A stretch of 64,000 nucleotides of DNA from Branchinecta lynchi (Eukaryota > Arthropoda > Branchiopoda > Anostraca > Branchinectidae): NCBI GenBank assembly GCA_023053575.1, contig JAKZAP010000010.1:21264628-21328627 (forward strand), given 5' to 3'. This document shows positions 53,266-64,000 of the stretch, in pieces. The notes under the pieces were generated by a model, which worked only from the letters and a program-made list of their open reading frames with translations, made no database searches and was not told the origin of the DNA. Position numbers and translations under genes: made by a program. The number at the start of each line of letters is the position of its first letter. Positions within the stretch are counted from its first letter, which is position 1.

Positions 53266-55714
53266 ATTTTTTATGGCACTTGCCCGGCCAAGTGCCATAT
53301 AGCGACTGTAATTTCTGTCCGTCAGTCGGTCTGTTGGTCCCGGTTTTGCTAGTTCGTGCACTTCCAGATAAGCTAGGACGATGAAACTTGGCAGGCGTAT
53401 CAGGGACCAGACCAGATTAAATAAGAAATAGTCACTTCCCCGATCCGAACATCTGGAGGGAAGGGGAATCCGGAAAAACTAGGAAAAATTATATATATTT
53501 TTAGCTTGCGAACGGGTGATCGGATCTTAATGAAACTTAATATATGGAAGGACCTCGTGTCTCAGACGTTCCATTTTAAATCCAGACCGGATCCGGTGAC
53601 ATTGGGGGGAGTTGGTCGGGGAAACCGGAAATCTTGGAAAACACTTAGAGTTGAGAGATCCGAATGAAACTTGGTGGAAAGAACAAGCACAAGTCCTAAA
53701 TCGATGACTGACATAACCGGAACGGATCCGCTCACTTTGGGGGAGTTATGGGGGGGAGGTCCAAATTTCTAGTGATCCCGCGAGTTCACTGCTTCCTGAT
53801 GTGCTAGGATGATGAAAATTGGCAGGCGCGTTAGAGACCCGACCAGGTTATATAGAAAATATTCACTTCCCCGATCCGACCATCTGGGGGGCGAGTGCAG
53901 GGAGGGAGAAGCCAAAAATTTAAGTATTCTTAACTTTCGAACGGGTGATCGGATCTTGATGAAATTTGATATTTAGAACGACCTCGTGCCTCAGACTTCT
54001 CACTTCAAATCCCGACCGAATCCGATTACGCTCGGGAGTTGGAGGAGAGAACCGGAAATTTTGAGAAACACTTAAGAGTGAAGGGATCGGGATGAAACTT
54101 GGTGGGAAGAACAAGCACAGGTCCTGGACTCATCATTGACATAACCGGACTGGATCCGGGCACCGTGGGGGAGTTTGCGGGGGGGGGGGGGGGCTAGCGA
54201 TACTGCGAGTTCGGCATACTTACTGCTGTGCTAGTGCGATAAAACTTGGCAGGTATGTCAGGATCCGAACAGATTGACTTGAGAAGAGTTGTTTCCTCGA
54301 TCCGGCCATCGTGGGAGGAGTGGATGGATGGGGAGTCCGGAATCTAGTGGCATGCATAACTTTTGAACGGTTGATCGGATTTGAATGAAACTTGTCAGAT
54401 GGAAAGAGATATCACCAAAGAAGTTCAGTGTCAAGTCCAGGTCCGGTCTGATACCTGTAGGGGATGGGGGGGGGGGAGTCAAGATACGCTTAAAGCAGAG
54501 GGATTGGGACGGAACTTGATGGAGAGAACAAGCATTAGGGGCTAGATACGAAATTGACGGAGCCAGATCGTTTCGGGGCTCTGTGGGGGGGGGGGGTAAG
54601 GGGTTGGAGGGGGTTTCCTTGAATTCCGGTAGTCGCGAGTTAGAGTAGTTACAGAGTTACTAAGACAACGAAACTTTGCAGGCATATTAATGACCCGACT
54701 TAATTGACTTAAGAACCTGACACAACATACCACCAGAAACTTCCGTTCCTAGATCCGAGCTTTTTTGGGGGAGCGAGGGAGGGAAATGTAGAAATTGACT
54801 TCTGCAAATTGTGAACGAATGGTCTGATTCGAGTGAAACTTAAGAGGTGATAAGAATCGATGACCTAGACATGTAAAACATGCGTTCGAACTATATGCAA
54901 CCATGGTCAGGGAATTTTTTTTGTTGGGGGGGGGGGCTTTTGACATGCATAAAAACCAAACGGATGGACCGAATGAGATGCAAGTTCGAAAGTGCCCCGA
55001 GTTTATGCGGCCTAGATTTGTTATTTTGCGTCCGGTCGGGATTTTGCCAAGGTAAGGGGGGGGAGGGGGGGGGGTACCGTAAATTTGCAGATAGGCTATG
55101 CTCCGATTTCAGTAAAACTTGATGGACTAGAAGAAGGGATTAAGAGATATGACGTTTATGTTTCCAAGTCCGCCTCGGCCACAGTGGGGGGAGTTGGCGG
55201 GAGATTGCCGGAAAATTCTGAGGCGCGTATAGGGTCCAACGAGTGCATCAATTTAAATGAAACTTGGAATGTATACACTAGATGACATATTTTAGGGTCC
55301 GAACCGGGTACGACAACGGTGGTGGAGGGGGATACCGAAATTTTCCGAAAATAATCAGACTCGAGTGAAACTTGATAGAGGGTATAAAGGAAGATCCTTT
55401 AGATGATCCATTTTTTAGTCCGAAACAGATTCGGCCACGGTATGGAGTGATGAGGGGGGTACCGGAAATCGTGTAGCACGTCTAGGGATAAAACGAGTGG
55501 ATTTATTGGGCTGAAACTTGGAAGTTTGAACAGTCATGCGCATTTCCTACAGATAATCAGAGACGATCCCGGAACTGCTCAGAACTGAGTGAAACTAAAT
55601 ATCCTATTTCTACTTCCGAAACGCATTTTTGGGTGGTGAGTGTATTTTGTGACGTTCTCGTCTACTTTCTTGTACAGCCTACTCGTAACAAGTGCCATAT
55701 GAGCACGTAGCTCT
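53266..55714 (-). mobile_element. family A element, inverted partner
   Basis: Mirrors the preceding element: hairpin at 53273-53300 first, start signature (ACAAGTGCCATATGAGCACG then TAGCTCTT) last. It is separated from its neighbour by about 275 bp. Confidence 0.9.
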
Positions 55715-56212
55715 TTTTTTTAAACACAACCGCTGCATTTTCCGAACAGGATTTCCTAGATGTCATGTCGGTATTTTCATCTCCTATATTTAACTGAACA
55801 GAAAATTGTTACACCATCGGGAAAAAAAAGCGAGCTTTGCGCGAGGATTTTACTGATTAGTTATTTTACCAGGGGGCCCACAGCACTGCAGGGCGTTCCC
55901 TCATCCAACCATAATATTGTGACAGAGTTTATGTCGTTGTCAACAAATCCTTTTTCAAGATATCAGTAATTGCTATCTGTCTGTAGTAGTGTTGTTCTCT
56001 TATGTGTTCTTCAAGTTAGTCGGAACGTAATAACCTAACATATCCTTTAACAAAGCAATAAGATTAATAAAAACTTCCCACATGCCCCCTGGCACTAACA
56101 AAACGGAAGAAAGAGATAATAATAAAATAATAATAATTTCTATTTGTATATAACTAACCGATTCTGTCATTGTTGTGGTTGTTAACTCGTCGATTTCGGC
56201 GGGGAATTAAAA

Positions 56213-57276
56213 CAACAAGACCAAAGGTTTCGATGGGATCCCAAAAATTCAGTACTGGATCCAGACAATTCGGTCTTGTCTTCGCCAGATCCAGTCTTCG
56301 CCAGTCTCCTTGAACGTTTTTACTATTAAAATTCAGAAACAGATTAAGGCCAAATAGCTAATCGTTTGAGAAAACCAAGTTCAGATTTGGAGTCAGCATG
56401 TTTGTGTTACCCCTATAAGTCATATCTGTTTTGAACTACTTGTCCGGCGAAAAAACAAAAGCTCAAAAACGAACTCTGCGTATCTTCTTTCCCCAATACT
56501 GAACATCTAATCAACTTCAAATAAAAATTTAACTTATAAGAAATTTTCCGGCTCCAGCCGGATTACGGTCGAAATTTATGTCCGGGTAAAAAATACGGAT
56601 TCAGCATCTCTTCTTACCCCTAAATCGGATATCTAATCAACTACAAATGAAACTTTAACTTTTAATAATTTTACAGTTTCGGACGGAATAGGGGGCGAAC
56701 TACTTGTCCGGGTAGAAAATTGTTTTCACAGAAGTGTTCAGCATGTTTTCTTACCCCTAAACTGAACATCTAATCAACTCCAAATAAAACTTTTACTTTT
56801 AACAAACTTTACGGTTTTGGCCGGATTCCGGGCGAACTACGTATCCGGCAAGAAAATGGTTTTCACCGTCGAGTTCAGCAATGTTTTCCTACCCCCCAAA
56901 TCAAACATCTAATCAACTTCAAATAAAACTTTTACTTTTAACAGACTTCCCGGTTTTGGCCGGATTCCGGTCGAACTACTTGTCCGATGACAAAATGGTT
57001 TTCACCATCGTGCTAAGCATGTCATCTTACCCCATAATCGACTATCACATTATCTGTTTACAAAATATTTCATTTGCCCCTTAATTTAAACCCCATCCCC
57101 ACCCCTAAATGTAAGGCTAAAAACCCCATCTACGAACTTGACCTTACTCTTGACCCAGAGAATCTTCACACCAAGTTCCATCAAAATATCTCATTCTCTT
57201 CGAGAGTTATGGTGCGCACGGACGGACAACTTTTGCGATGTCGTTGGTATCCCTCCACTTACGTTTTGGGATCCCA
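56213..57276 (+). mobile_element. family B element, near complete
   Basis: Starts ACAAGACCAAAGGTTTCGATG then GGATCCCAAAAATTCAG and ends ACGTTTTGGGATCCCA. About six internal units. The microsatellite before the end is reduced to ACGGACGGACAACTTTTGC. Confidence 0.8.
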
Positions 57277-57573
57277 CTAATATCCTTCAACTAACTAATA
57301 AAAATAATTGATTTCTTACTCTATTCTGACAGTTCCAAAACGGAAGAGATAGACAGTAAAACCTACAGAAGTAATCCTTCGAAGGTCCCTCAACATACTG
57401 ACGTTATACCAGGGCAGTATTTCGAAACTGAGTGATTAAAAACAAGAAGCAAAGTTGATGCTCTTCCAGTATTGCCAAGTGTGACCCTTTTGGTGCTTTT
57501 TGACACCTTCTGCCTCTGGGTGACATCGTGACACGTTGACACCTTTTCATACAAATAACATTTGTTGTTAAAA

Positions 57574-58402
57574 CAAGAGCTATGAGCTCATACGCCAATT
57601 GATACGAGTAGGTGGTACAAGGAAGTAGATGACCGCACCATCCAAAAATGCGGTTCGGACCTAGAAATGGGATATCTAGTTTCACTCGAGTCTGAGTGTT
57701 TCCGGCATCGCCTTGGATCACTGCGCCAAAGGACTTTTCTACCTTCCAAGTTTCAACCCAACAGATCCACTCGTTTGGTCCCTAGACGTCACTACGGCGG
57801 CCGAATCTGGTTCAGACTCCTAATGGATCACCTGAAGCAATTTCCAGTATTCCCCCCCCCCTCCCCCACCGTGGTCGGATCCGGTTCGAACCCTAAACTA
57901 CGTCATTTAGAGTATGTGGTCTCTCTACACCCAATGAAAAATTTATCTCAAAATAGTACTATGAAGTAGTACGAAAGAGTTGCATGCAGTACTAACGATG
58001 CTACTACATGCTTCTACTTCAAGGCTACCGTATTACTGCATACTACTATATGCTACTATTAGCAGGACTGGATGCTACTCTGGCAAGACCGGATGCTATT
58101 TGATACTACTAAATAAGATTGGACCAGTCTGAGGCAAATTAAATGATAGTATTCGTTGCTATTACATAGTATTACATGCAACGTTTTCGTACTAATAACA
58201 TACTACTGCGCAGGCTACAAATTTTTCATTGGGCATTCCAAGTTTCATTTAAATTGCTCCACTTGTTTGACTCTAAGCGAGCCACAACATTTGCGGAGCT
58301 CCCCTTCCAACTCCCCCCACTTTGGCTGAGTACGACAAGGAAATATAAACGTCTCATGTCTGACATCGCCTATACCCGTCCATCAAGTTTGACTGGACTC
58401 AG
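57574..58402 (+). mobile_element. family A element, interrupted by MITE and gap
   Basis: Start CAAGAGCTATGAGCTCATAC. The ATGCTACTA MITE (57930-58233) splits it, family A sequence resumes with CCAAGTTTCATTTAAATTGC, and the element runs into the assembly gap. Confidence 0.8.
57930..58233. mobile_element. ATGCTACTA-rich MITE, copy 2
   Basis: Ends CCCAATGAAAAATTTATC and AAATTTTTCATTGGG. Highly similar inside to 41093-41386 although the outer four bases differ. Confidence 0.85.
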
Positions 58403-58502
58403 NNNNNNNNNNNNNNNNNNNNNNNNNNNNNNNNNNNNNNNNNNNNNNNNNNNNNNNNNNNNNNNNNNNNNNNNNNNNNNNNNNNNNNNNNNNNNNNNNN
58501 NN
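58403..58502. other. assembly gap, 100 N
   Basis: A run of exactly 100 unknown bases, the conventional placeholder for a gap of unknown size. It sits between a family A element and a hammerhead foldback, so the join is not reliable. Confidence 1.
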
Positions 58503-58504
58503 AT

Positions 58505-58725
58505 CTTTTCGAAAAAGATATATTCAAATAATGTATACAACGGATACGTCAGCTACGATGCTTCATCAGCGATATTTCGGCCCTTCTTGGCAAGGGTCCT
58601 CGTCAGGCTGTCAATCTTCAGGGTCAACGTCGGGGAAGGAAACAAACCTGTAATAGATAACTGAAGCTTCTACCGACTATAGATATCTTATTCGAGCAAA
58701 TTGCTTTCAAATGCTACTGTAAGGA
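58505..58725. mobile_element. hammerhead foldback, one arm plus interior
   Basis: The left arm with intact ribozyme, then interior sequence (GTCAACGTCGGGGAAGGAAA) that stops where the next family A element begins at 58729. Confidence 0.75.
58567..58610 (-). ncRNA. minimal type I hammerhead ribozyme
   Basis: The 44-base sequence is identical to the ribozyme at 16050-16093, in a separate element copy next to the assembly gap. Independent preservation of every core base in a diverged element supports selection or recent activity. Confidence 0.7.
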
Positions 58726-58728
58726 AAA

Positions 58729-60911
58729 CAAGAGCTATGAGCTCCTATGACACTTGTTACGAGTAGGTGATGCAAGAAAGTAGATGAGAATGTCACAAAA
58801 TACCACCTTCAACCCTCTAGGTTCGGACCTAGAAATAAGATATCTAGTTTCACTCGAGTCTGAGTATTTCTGGCATTGCGTTGGATCATCTAGGGCACAT
58901 TACTTTTCTACCTTTTAAGTTTAGATCCACTTTTTTCATTCCTAAACATGCCACACTATTTCCGGTACCCAACCCTCCCTCCAACTCTCCTGCCACGGCC
59001 GAATCTGGTTCGGACAAATAAATGAATCATCTAAAGCATCTTCTCTTACCGCCCTGAGCATTTTTCGGGAAAATGCTTGAGCACCGTGCTTGGATTCGGT
59101 CCGGATCCTAAAATATGTCATCTAGGGCCTATGATCTGTCTACTTTCCAAGTTTCATTAAAATCGCTCCACTCGTAACCACTCGGCAAGCCAGAGAGTTT
59201 CCGAGACTCTCCCTCCTACTCCCCTCTCTGTGACCGAATATATTCGGACGCCAAAGAACGAATCTGGGAGGCATAAACCCAGTCCGGTCCAACTTGCATC
59301 CCATTCGGCACATTTGTTTGGTTTCTGTGCACGTCAAAAAGTTGCCGGACCCACCTCCAACTCCCCCAATCATGGCTGCATGTGGTTCGGAAACATGTTT
59401 TGCATATCTAGGTCATCAGGTCTCATCACCCATAAAGTTTCACTCGAATCGGACCACCTGTTCGCAACCTAGCGAAGTCAGTAATTTCCGGATTCCCATT
59501 CCCTTAGCTCCCTCAAAAACGGTCGGATCCAGGAACGGAAGTTTTCTTAGGCTTCGTGTCGGGTTCTTAAGTCTCTTTGGTCGGGTCAATAATATGCCCG
59601 CCAAGTTTTATCGTCCTTGGCACATCTGGAAGTGTCATAGCTCGCGATCACTGGAATTCCGGGAAACCTCCTCCAACTCCTCCCCCCTCCCCCAAAGGGC
59701 ACCGGTAAGATCTGATTATGTCAAGGACGTGTTTACGTGGCTTATGCTTGTTTTTCCTACGAAGTTCTATCCCGATCCCTCGACTCTAAGCGTTTCACGA
59801 GATTTCCGGTGGCCTGGCCCTCCCCCCCCCCCCCCCCACAAGTATCGGATCCGATCCCGGACTTAACGTGGAAAATCTGGGACGATAGCTCTTTCCACTT
59901 GCCAAGTTTCATTGAAATCCGTTCACCCAAAATTATGCATGCCACAAGATTCCGGATTCCCCATCTCCATGCCCCCCACGATGGTCGGATCAGGGGAACA
60001 ACTATTCTCAAGGCAGTCTGTTCGGGTCCCTGATATGCCTACCAAATTTAATCGTCCTAGTATCAAACTCACGGGATCACCTAATTCCCCCCACTGTGCC
60101 CGAATCCGGTCCGTCATGTCAACGATGAATCTACGACTTGAGCAAGTTCTTCCCACCAAGTTTCGTCCCAATCCCTCCGTTCTAAGCGTTTCCCAAGATT
60201 TCTGGTTTCCCCCTCCAGCCCCCCCCCCAAAGTCACGGGATCCGGTCCGGATTTTAAGTGGGTCGTATGAGGCACGAGGTCTCTCCAAATATCCAATTTC
60301 ATTGCTATCCGATCACCCGTTCAAAAGTTATAAATACCTGAAGATTCCGGATTTCCCCTCCCTCCACTCTTCCCACGATGCTCGGATCGGGGAAGTGACT
60401 ATTTTCAATATCCTAGCACATCCGGAAGTACGAACCAGCGGGATCACCGGAATCCCCCAACCAACCCCCCACAGAGCCCGAATCCAGTCCGGTTATGTCA
60501 ACGATGTATCTAGGACTTGTTCTTGTTCTTCCCACCAAGTTTCATCCCAATCCCTCCACTCTAAGGCTTTTCCAAGATTTCCGGTTCCCTCCCTCGGCCA
60601 GATCCGGTCCGGATTTTAGACGGATCGTCTGAAAGATCAAGTTTCATTAAGATCCGATTGCCCATTCAAAAGTAATAAACACCTATAGATTCCCCCTCCC
60701 TCTAACCCCCCCCCCCCCCCCTCCCATGATGCTCAGATCGGTGAAGTGGCTATTTCCAACTTATTTTTTTCGGGTCCCTGATATGCCTGCAAAGTTTCGT
60801 CGTCCTAGCTTATGTGGAAGTGCCCAAACAAGCAAAACCTGGACAGACCGACGGACGGACAGAAATTGCGATCGCTATATGGCATTTGGTCGAAGCGCCA
60901 ATGCCATAAAA
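58729..60911 (+). mobile_element. family A element
   Basis: Start CAAGAGCTATGAGCTCCTAT then GACACTTGTTACGAGTAGG, end ACGGACGGACAGAAATTGCG, ATATGGCATTTGG and a worn hairpin. Internal units vary in length, with many C homopolymers. Confidence 0.88.
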
Positions 60912-60934
60912 ACTATTCCTGAGATTTAATTATT

Positions 60935-61425
60935 CACAAGGCCACTGTTTTTGCTGCACGACTGGGGCGATGACAGGAAGGGTTTTTTTCTGTATTTTGA
61001 TCAACTTTGGTTTTGTTATTAATAAGGGTATGAAAAATTAAATTTTATTCCACTAATAACCTTGTTCCACGTTTCTATTAGGGAGTACTCGCCTGTATCT
61101 ATTACTTTTAATAATCACTGCAAGGAAAAACTAGTGCTGAGATTTAATTTTTGAAACGGGTGTTTTTTTTTTTTTTTTTAAGTGTGTTGAAAATAAGTAT
61201 ATTAACATGTAATTGACTATCCGAAGCTAGCGTGTTTCTTATGCTATTATGGAGAATAAAGGAATTATTATTATTATTTTTGCTGCACGATTGGGGCGAC
61301 GACAGGAAAGGTTTTTTTCTGATTTTGATCGACTTCGGGTTTGTTGTCAATAAGAGACTAAGGCTTAAATTTTTTTCCATTAATAATCCTGTTCCACGTT
61401 TCCGGTAGGGAGTACTCGCCTGCAT
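60935..61425. mobile_element. two interior copies of the hammerhead foldback, no arms
   Basis: TTTTTGCTGCACGACTGGGG .. at 60951 and TTTTTGCTGCACGATTGGGG .. at 61279 are tandem copies of the interior block of the 12.3-kb element, in inverse orientation. A T-run (61161-61180) and a TTATTATTATTATT tract lie between them. Confidence 0.6.
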
Positions 61426-61449
61426 CTTGGTAATGCCTGCTCGTTTTTT

Positions 61450-63662
61450 TCGGCCCAGTGCCATACAGCGATTTTAATTTCTGTCCGTCAGTCGGTCTGT
61501 CGGTCCCGATTTTACTAGTTCGGGCACTTCCAGATAAGCTAGGACGATAAAACTTGACAGGCTTATCAGGGACCGGACCAGATTAATTTAGAAACAGTCG
61601 CTTCCCCGATCCGACCATATGTAGGGGAGTGGAGGGAGGGGGAATCCGGAAAAGTTAGGAAAAATTAGATATTTTTAGCTTCCGAACGGGTGATCGGATC
61701 TTAATGAAACTATGGCATATGCCTCAGACGTTCCATTTTAAATCAAACCGGATCCTGTGACAATGGGGGGGGGGGAGAGTTGGAGGGGGAAACCGGAAAT
61801 CTTGGAAGACGCTTTGAGTGGAGAGATCCAGATCAAACAAGCACAAGTCCTAGATACGTGACTGACATAACAGGAACGGATCTGCTCACTTTGGGGGAGT
61901 TTGGCGGGGGGATGTTCCGAATTTCTAGTAATCCCTCGAGTTCGCTGCTTCCTGATGTGCTAGGACGACGCAAGTTGGCAGGCATGTCAGGGACCCGACC
62001 AGATTAAACTGGAAATGGTCACTTCCCCGATCCGACCATCCGGGGGGGGGGGGGGTGGAGGGAGAGGGAAGTCAACAATTTAGGTATTTTTAACTTGCGA
62101 ACGGGTGATCGGATCTTGATGAAAGTTGATATTTATGATGATCTCGTGTCAAGACGTCGCACTTTAAATCCGGGCCGGATCCGATGACACTGGGGGGAGT
62201 TGGAGGAGGGAACCGGAAATCTTGAGAAACGCTTAGAGTGGAGAGATCGGGGTGCAACTTGGTGGAAAAAACAGGCACAAGCCCTAGATACGTCATTGAC
62301 ATAACCGGACCGGATCCGGGCACTGTGGGGGAGTTGGGGGGGGGGCCGGATTTCTAGCGACCCCGCGAGCTCTGCATACTTCCTGATGTGCTAGGACGAT
62401 GAAACTTGGGTCCGATACCTGTGGGGAGATGGGGGGGGGTCGGAAAACTCAAGAAATGCTTAAAGCAGAGGGATTGGGATGGAACTTAATGGAGAGAACT
62501 AGCATTAGGCCTAGATACAAAATTGATGGAGTCAATGGTTTCGGGGCTCTGTGGGGGGAGTTGGAGGGGTTTCCTGGAATTCCGGTAGTCGCGAGTTAGA
62601 ATAGTTCCAGATGTACTAAGACAACGGAACTTTGCAGGCATATTAGTGACCCGGTTTAATTGACTTAAAAACCTGACAAAACATACCCCGGAAGTTCCTA
62701 GATTCGGCATTTTGATGAAGCGAGGGAAGGGAAAGATGGAAATTGACTTCTGGAAATTGCAAACGAGTGGTCTGATTCGAGTGAATATTAATGGGTGATA
62801 GGAATCGATGACCTAGATATGTAAAACATGCGTTCAAACTATATGCGACCACGGTTCGGGGAATTGGGGGGGGGGGGGGCTTTTGACATGCACAAAAACC
62901 AAACGGATGGACCGAATGAGATGCAAGTTCGACAGTGCCGAGTTTATACGGCCTAGATTTGTTATTTGGCATCCGGGCTGGATTCGGGGGGGGGGGGGGA
63001 GGTACCGGAAATTTACGGATAGGCTACGCTCCGATTTCAGTAAGAGTTTATGGACGGGAAGAGGGGATCAAGAGATACGACGTTTGTGTTTCCAAGTCCT
63101 CTGCCGCCACAGTGGGAGGAGGTGGAGGGAGATTGCCGGAAACTTTGAGGCTCGCATAGGGGTCAAACGAGTGCATCGGTTTAAATGAAACTTGGAATGT
63201 AGAGAGAGCGTATACCCTAGACGCCATATTTTAGGGTCCGAACCGGATAAGAAAAGGGTGAGGAGAGGTGGGGGGGTACCGGAATTTTCCAAAAATGCTC
63301 CAATTCGAGTGAAACTTGATAGATGGTATCAAAGAAGATGCTTTAGAGATGATCCATTTTTTGGTCCGAACCAGATTCGGCTACGGTAGGGGGAGATGGA
63401 GGGAGTATCGGAAATCGTGTAGCACGTCTAGGGACCAAACGAGTGGATTTATTGGCCTGAAACTTGGACATTTGAACAGTCATGCGCATTTGCTACAGAT
63501 AATCCGAGACGATGCCGGAACTGCTCAAAACTGAGTGAAACTAAATACCCTATTTGTGTTTCCGAACGGCATTTTGGATGGTGGGTGTATTTTGTAACGT
63601 TCTCATCTACTTTCTTTTCCCGCCTACTCGTAATTAAGTGCCGAATGAGCTCGTAGCTCTTG
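61450..63662 (-). mobile_element. family A element, inverted partner
   Basis: The worn hairpin end is at the low side (CCCAGTGCCATACAGCGATT) and the start signature at the high side (TGAGCTCGTAGCTCTTG). It faces the element at 58729-60911 tail to tail. Confidence 0.88.
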
Positions 63663-64000
63663 TTCTTCTCGAATAGTTTGATGGAGTCCAGTGCACGTTG
63701 CAAGAAGTGGGGCTTTTACAAAATATACTGAATGGGATGGGTTTTCGAAAATATGTTCTGCAAGTGCAGATTTGAAAGTATAGTTATGACGGTGTCCGTT
63801 GGAGAGGGCGTGGTCAATTTCTCGCTCATGCTCTGCAAGTCGTTTTCCGAAAGTTACCTCTGTCCTTCCTACGTAACGCTTTCCGCAATCACAGGGTATT
63901 GAATAAATGACTCTTTGGTCCTGATTTAGGACTTTATCTTTTCCGGAGTTTAGGTAAGACAGCAAAGTATTTTGGGTTCTGAAAAGATGTTGTATTTTTT
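63663..64000 (-). mobile_element. Penelope-like element, GIY-YIG endonuclease fragment
   Basis: The minus-strand frame from 63965 reads through QRVIYSIPCDCGKRYVGRTE, then TFGKRLAEHEREIDHAL, then SALAEHIFENPSHSVYF. VIYSIPC..KRYVGRT is the GIY-YIG pair, with the Cys-Asp-Cys insert and the R..EH helix characteristic of the C-terminal endonuclease of Penelope-like elements. The frame runs directly into the start of the inverted family A element, which truncates it. The reverse transcriptase part, if present, lies beyond the window. Confidence 0.85.

Overview
The window is animal nuclear DNA, almost certainly from an invertebrate. It has no bacterial-style gene packing. Instead there are short exons with canonical GT/AG splice sites separated by multi-kilobase introns, a tRNA-like gene with a Pol III T-run, several lineages of non-LTR retrotransposon fragments, a Penelope-like GIY-YIG fragment, hAT and mariner-type miniature elements, and many foldback and tandem-repeat elements. 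The species cannot be named. A divergent IL-17 receptor-like gene surrounded by this repeat mix suggests a lophotrochozoan or another non-insect invertebrate, but this is inference.

The one host gene I can support lies on the minus strand and spans at least 43.3 kb down to 18.7 kb. Four exons (43327-43016, 37615-37405, 26894-26716, 18960-18689) have good splice sites and mutually compatible phases (0, then 1, then 0, then 2). They give, in order, an extracellular fibronectin-III-like segment, a stalk plus transmembrane helix, and two halves of a SEFIR signalling domain. This is the layout of an IL-17 receptor. The N-terminal exons (above 43.3 kb) and the true C-terminal exon (below 18.7 kb) were not securely found. 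A second possible coding region, at 44622-46286, is a long open frame dominated by 43 copies of an 11-residue repeat.

Nearly everything else is mobile DNA. Family A (start marked AAGAGCTACGAGCTCATATGGCACTTG, written here as AAGAGCTACGAGCTC then ATATGGCACTTG; end marked by a hairpin ATGGCACTTG/CAAGTGCCAT) and family B (both ends carry GGGATCCCAAAA) have internal tandem arrays and a GACGGACA-type microsatellite. They resemble non-autonomous Helentron/DINE-1-like elements. Family A fills most of 49.7-63.7 kb as inverted, tail-to-tail pairs. A third family is a foldback element whose arms carry a complete minimal type I hammerhead ribozyme core; Penelope-like elements are known to carry such ribozymes, and a Penelope-type endonuclease fragment ends the window. 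Other regions hold nested 'Russian doll' palindromes (9.3-10.6 kb), a 2.3-kb imperfect palindrome with an empty and a filled MITE site (34.2-36.5 kb), a hAT relic interrupted by a LINE (19.5-21.0 kb), and LINE relics at 0, 6, 19, 20, 27.9, 33.7, 41.6 and 46.8-48.9 kb.

Stretches in which I see no gene and only unassigned or weakly repetitive sequence: 190-410, 2430-2750, 3020-3750, 7860-8900, 10770-11600, 23770-25140 (apart from short LINE tails and microsatellites), 32090-33680, 36850-37400, 38830-39350, 40640-41090, 43330-43630, 46290-46790, 48920-49730, 52990-53265 and 55715-56210. There is a 100-base assembly gap at 58403-58502.
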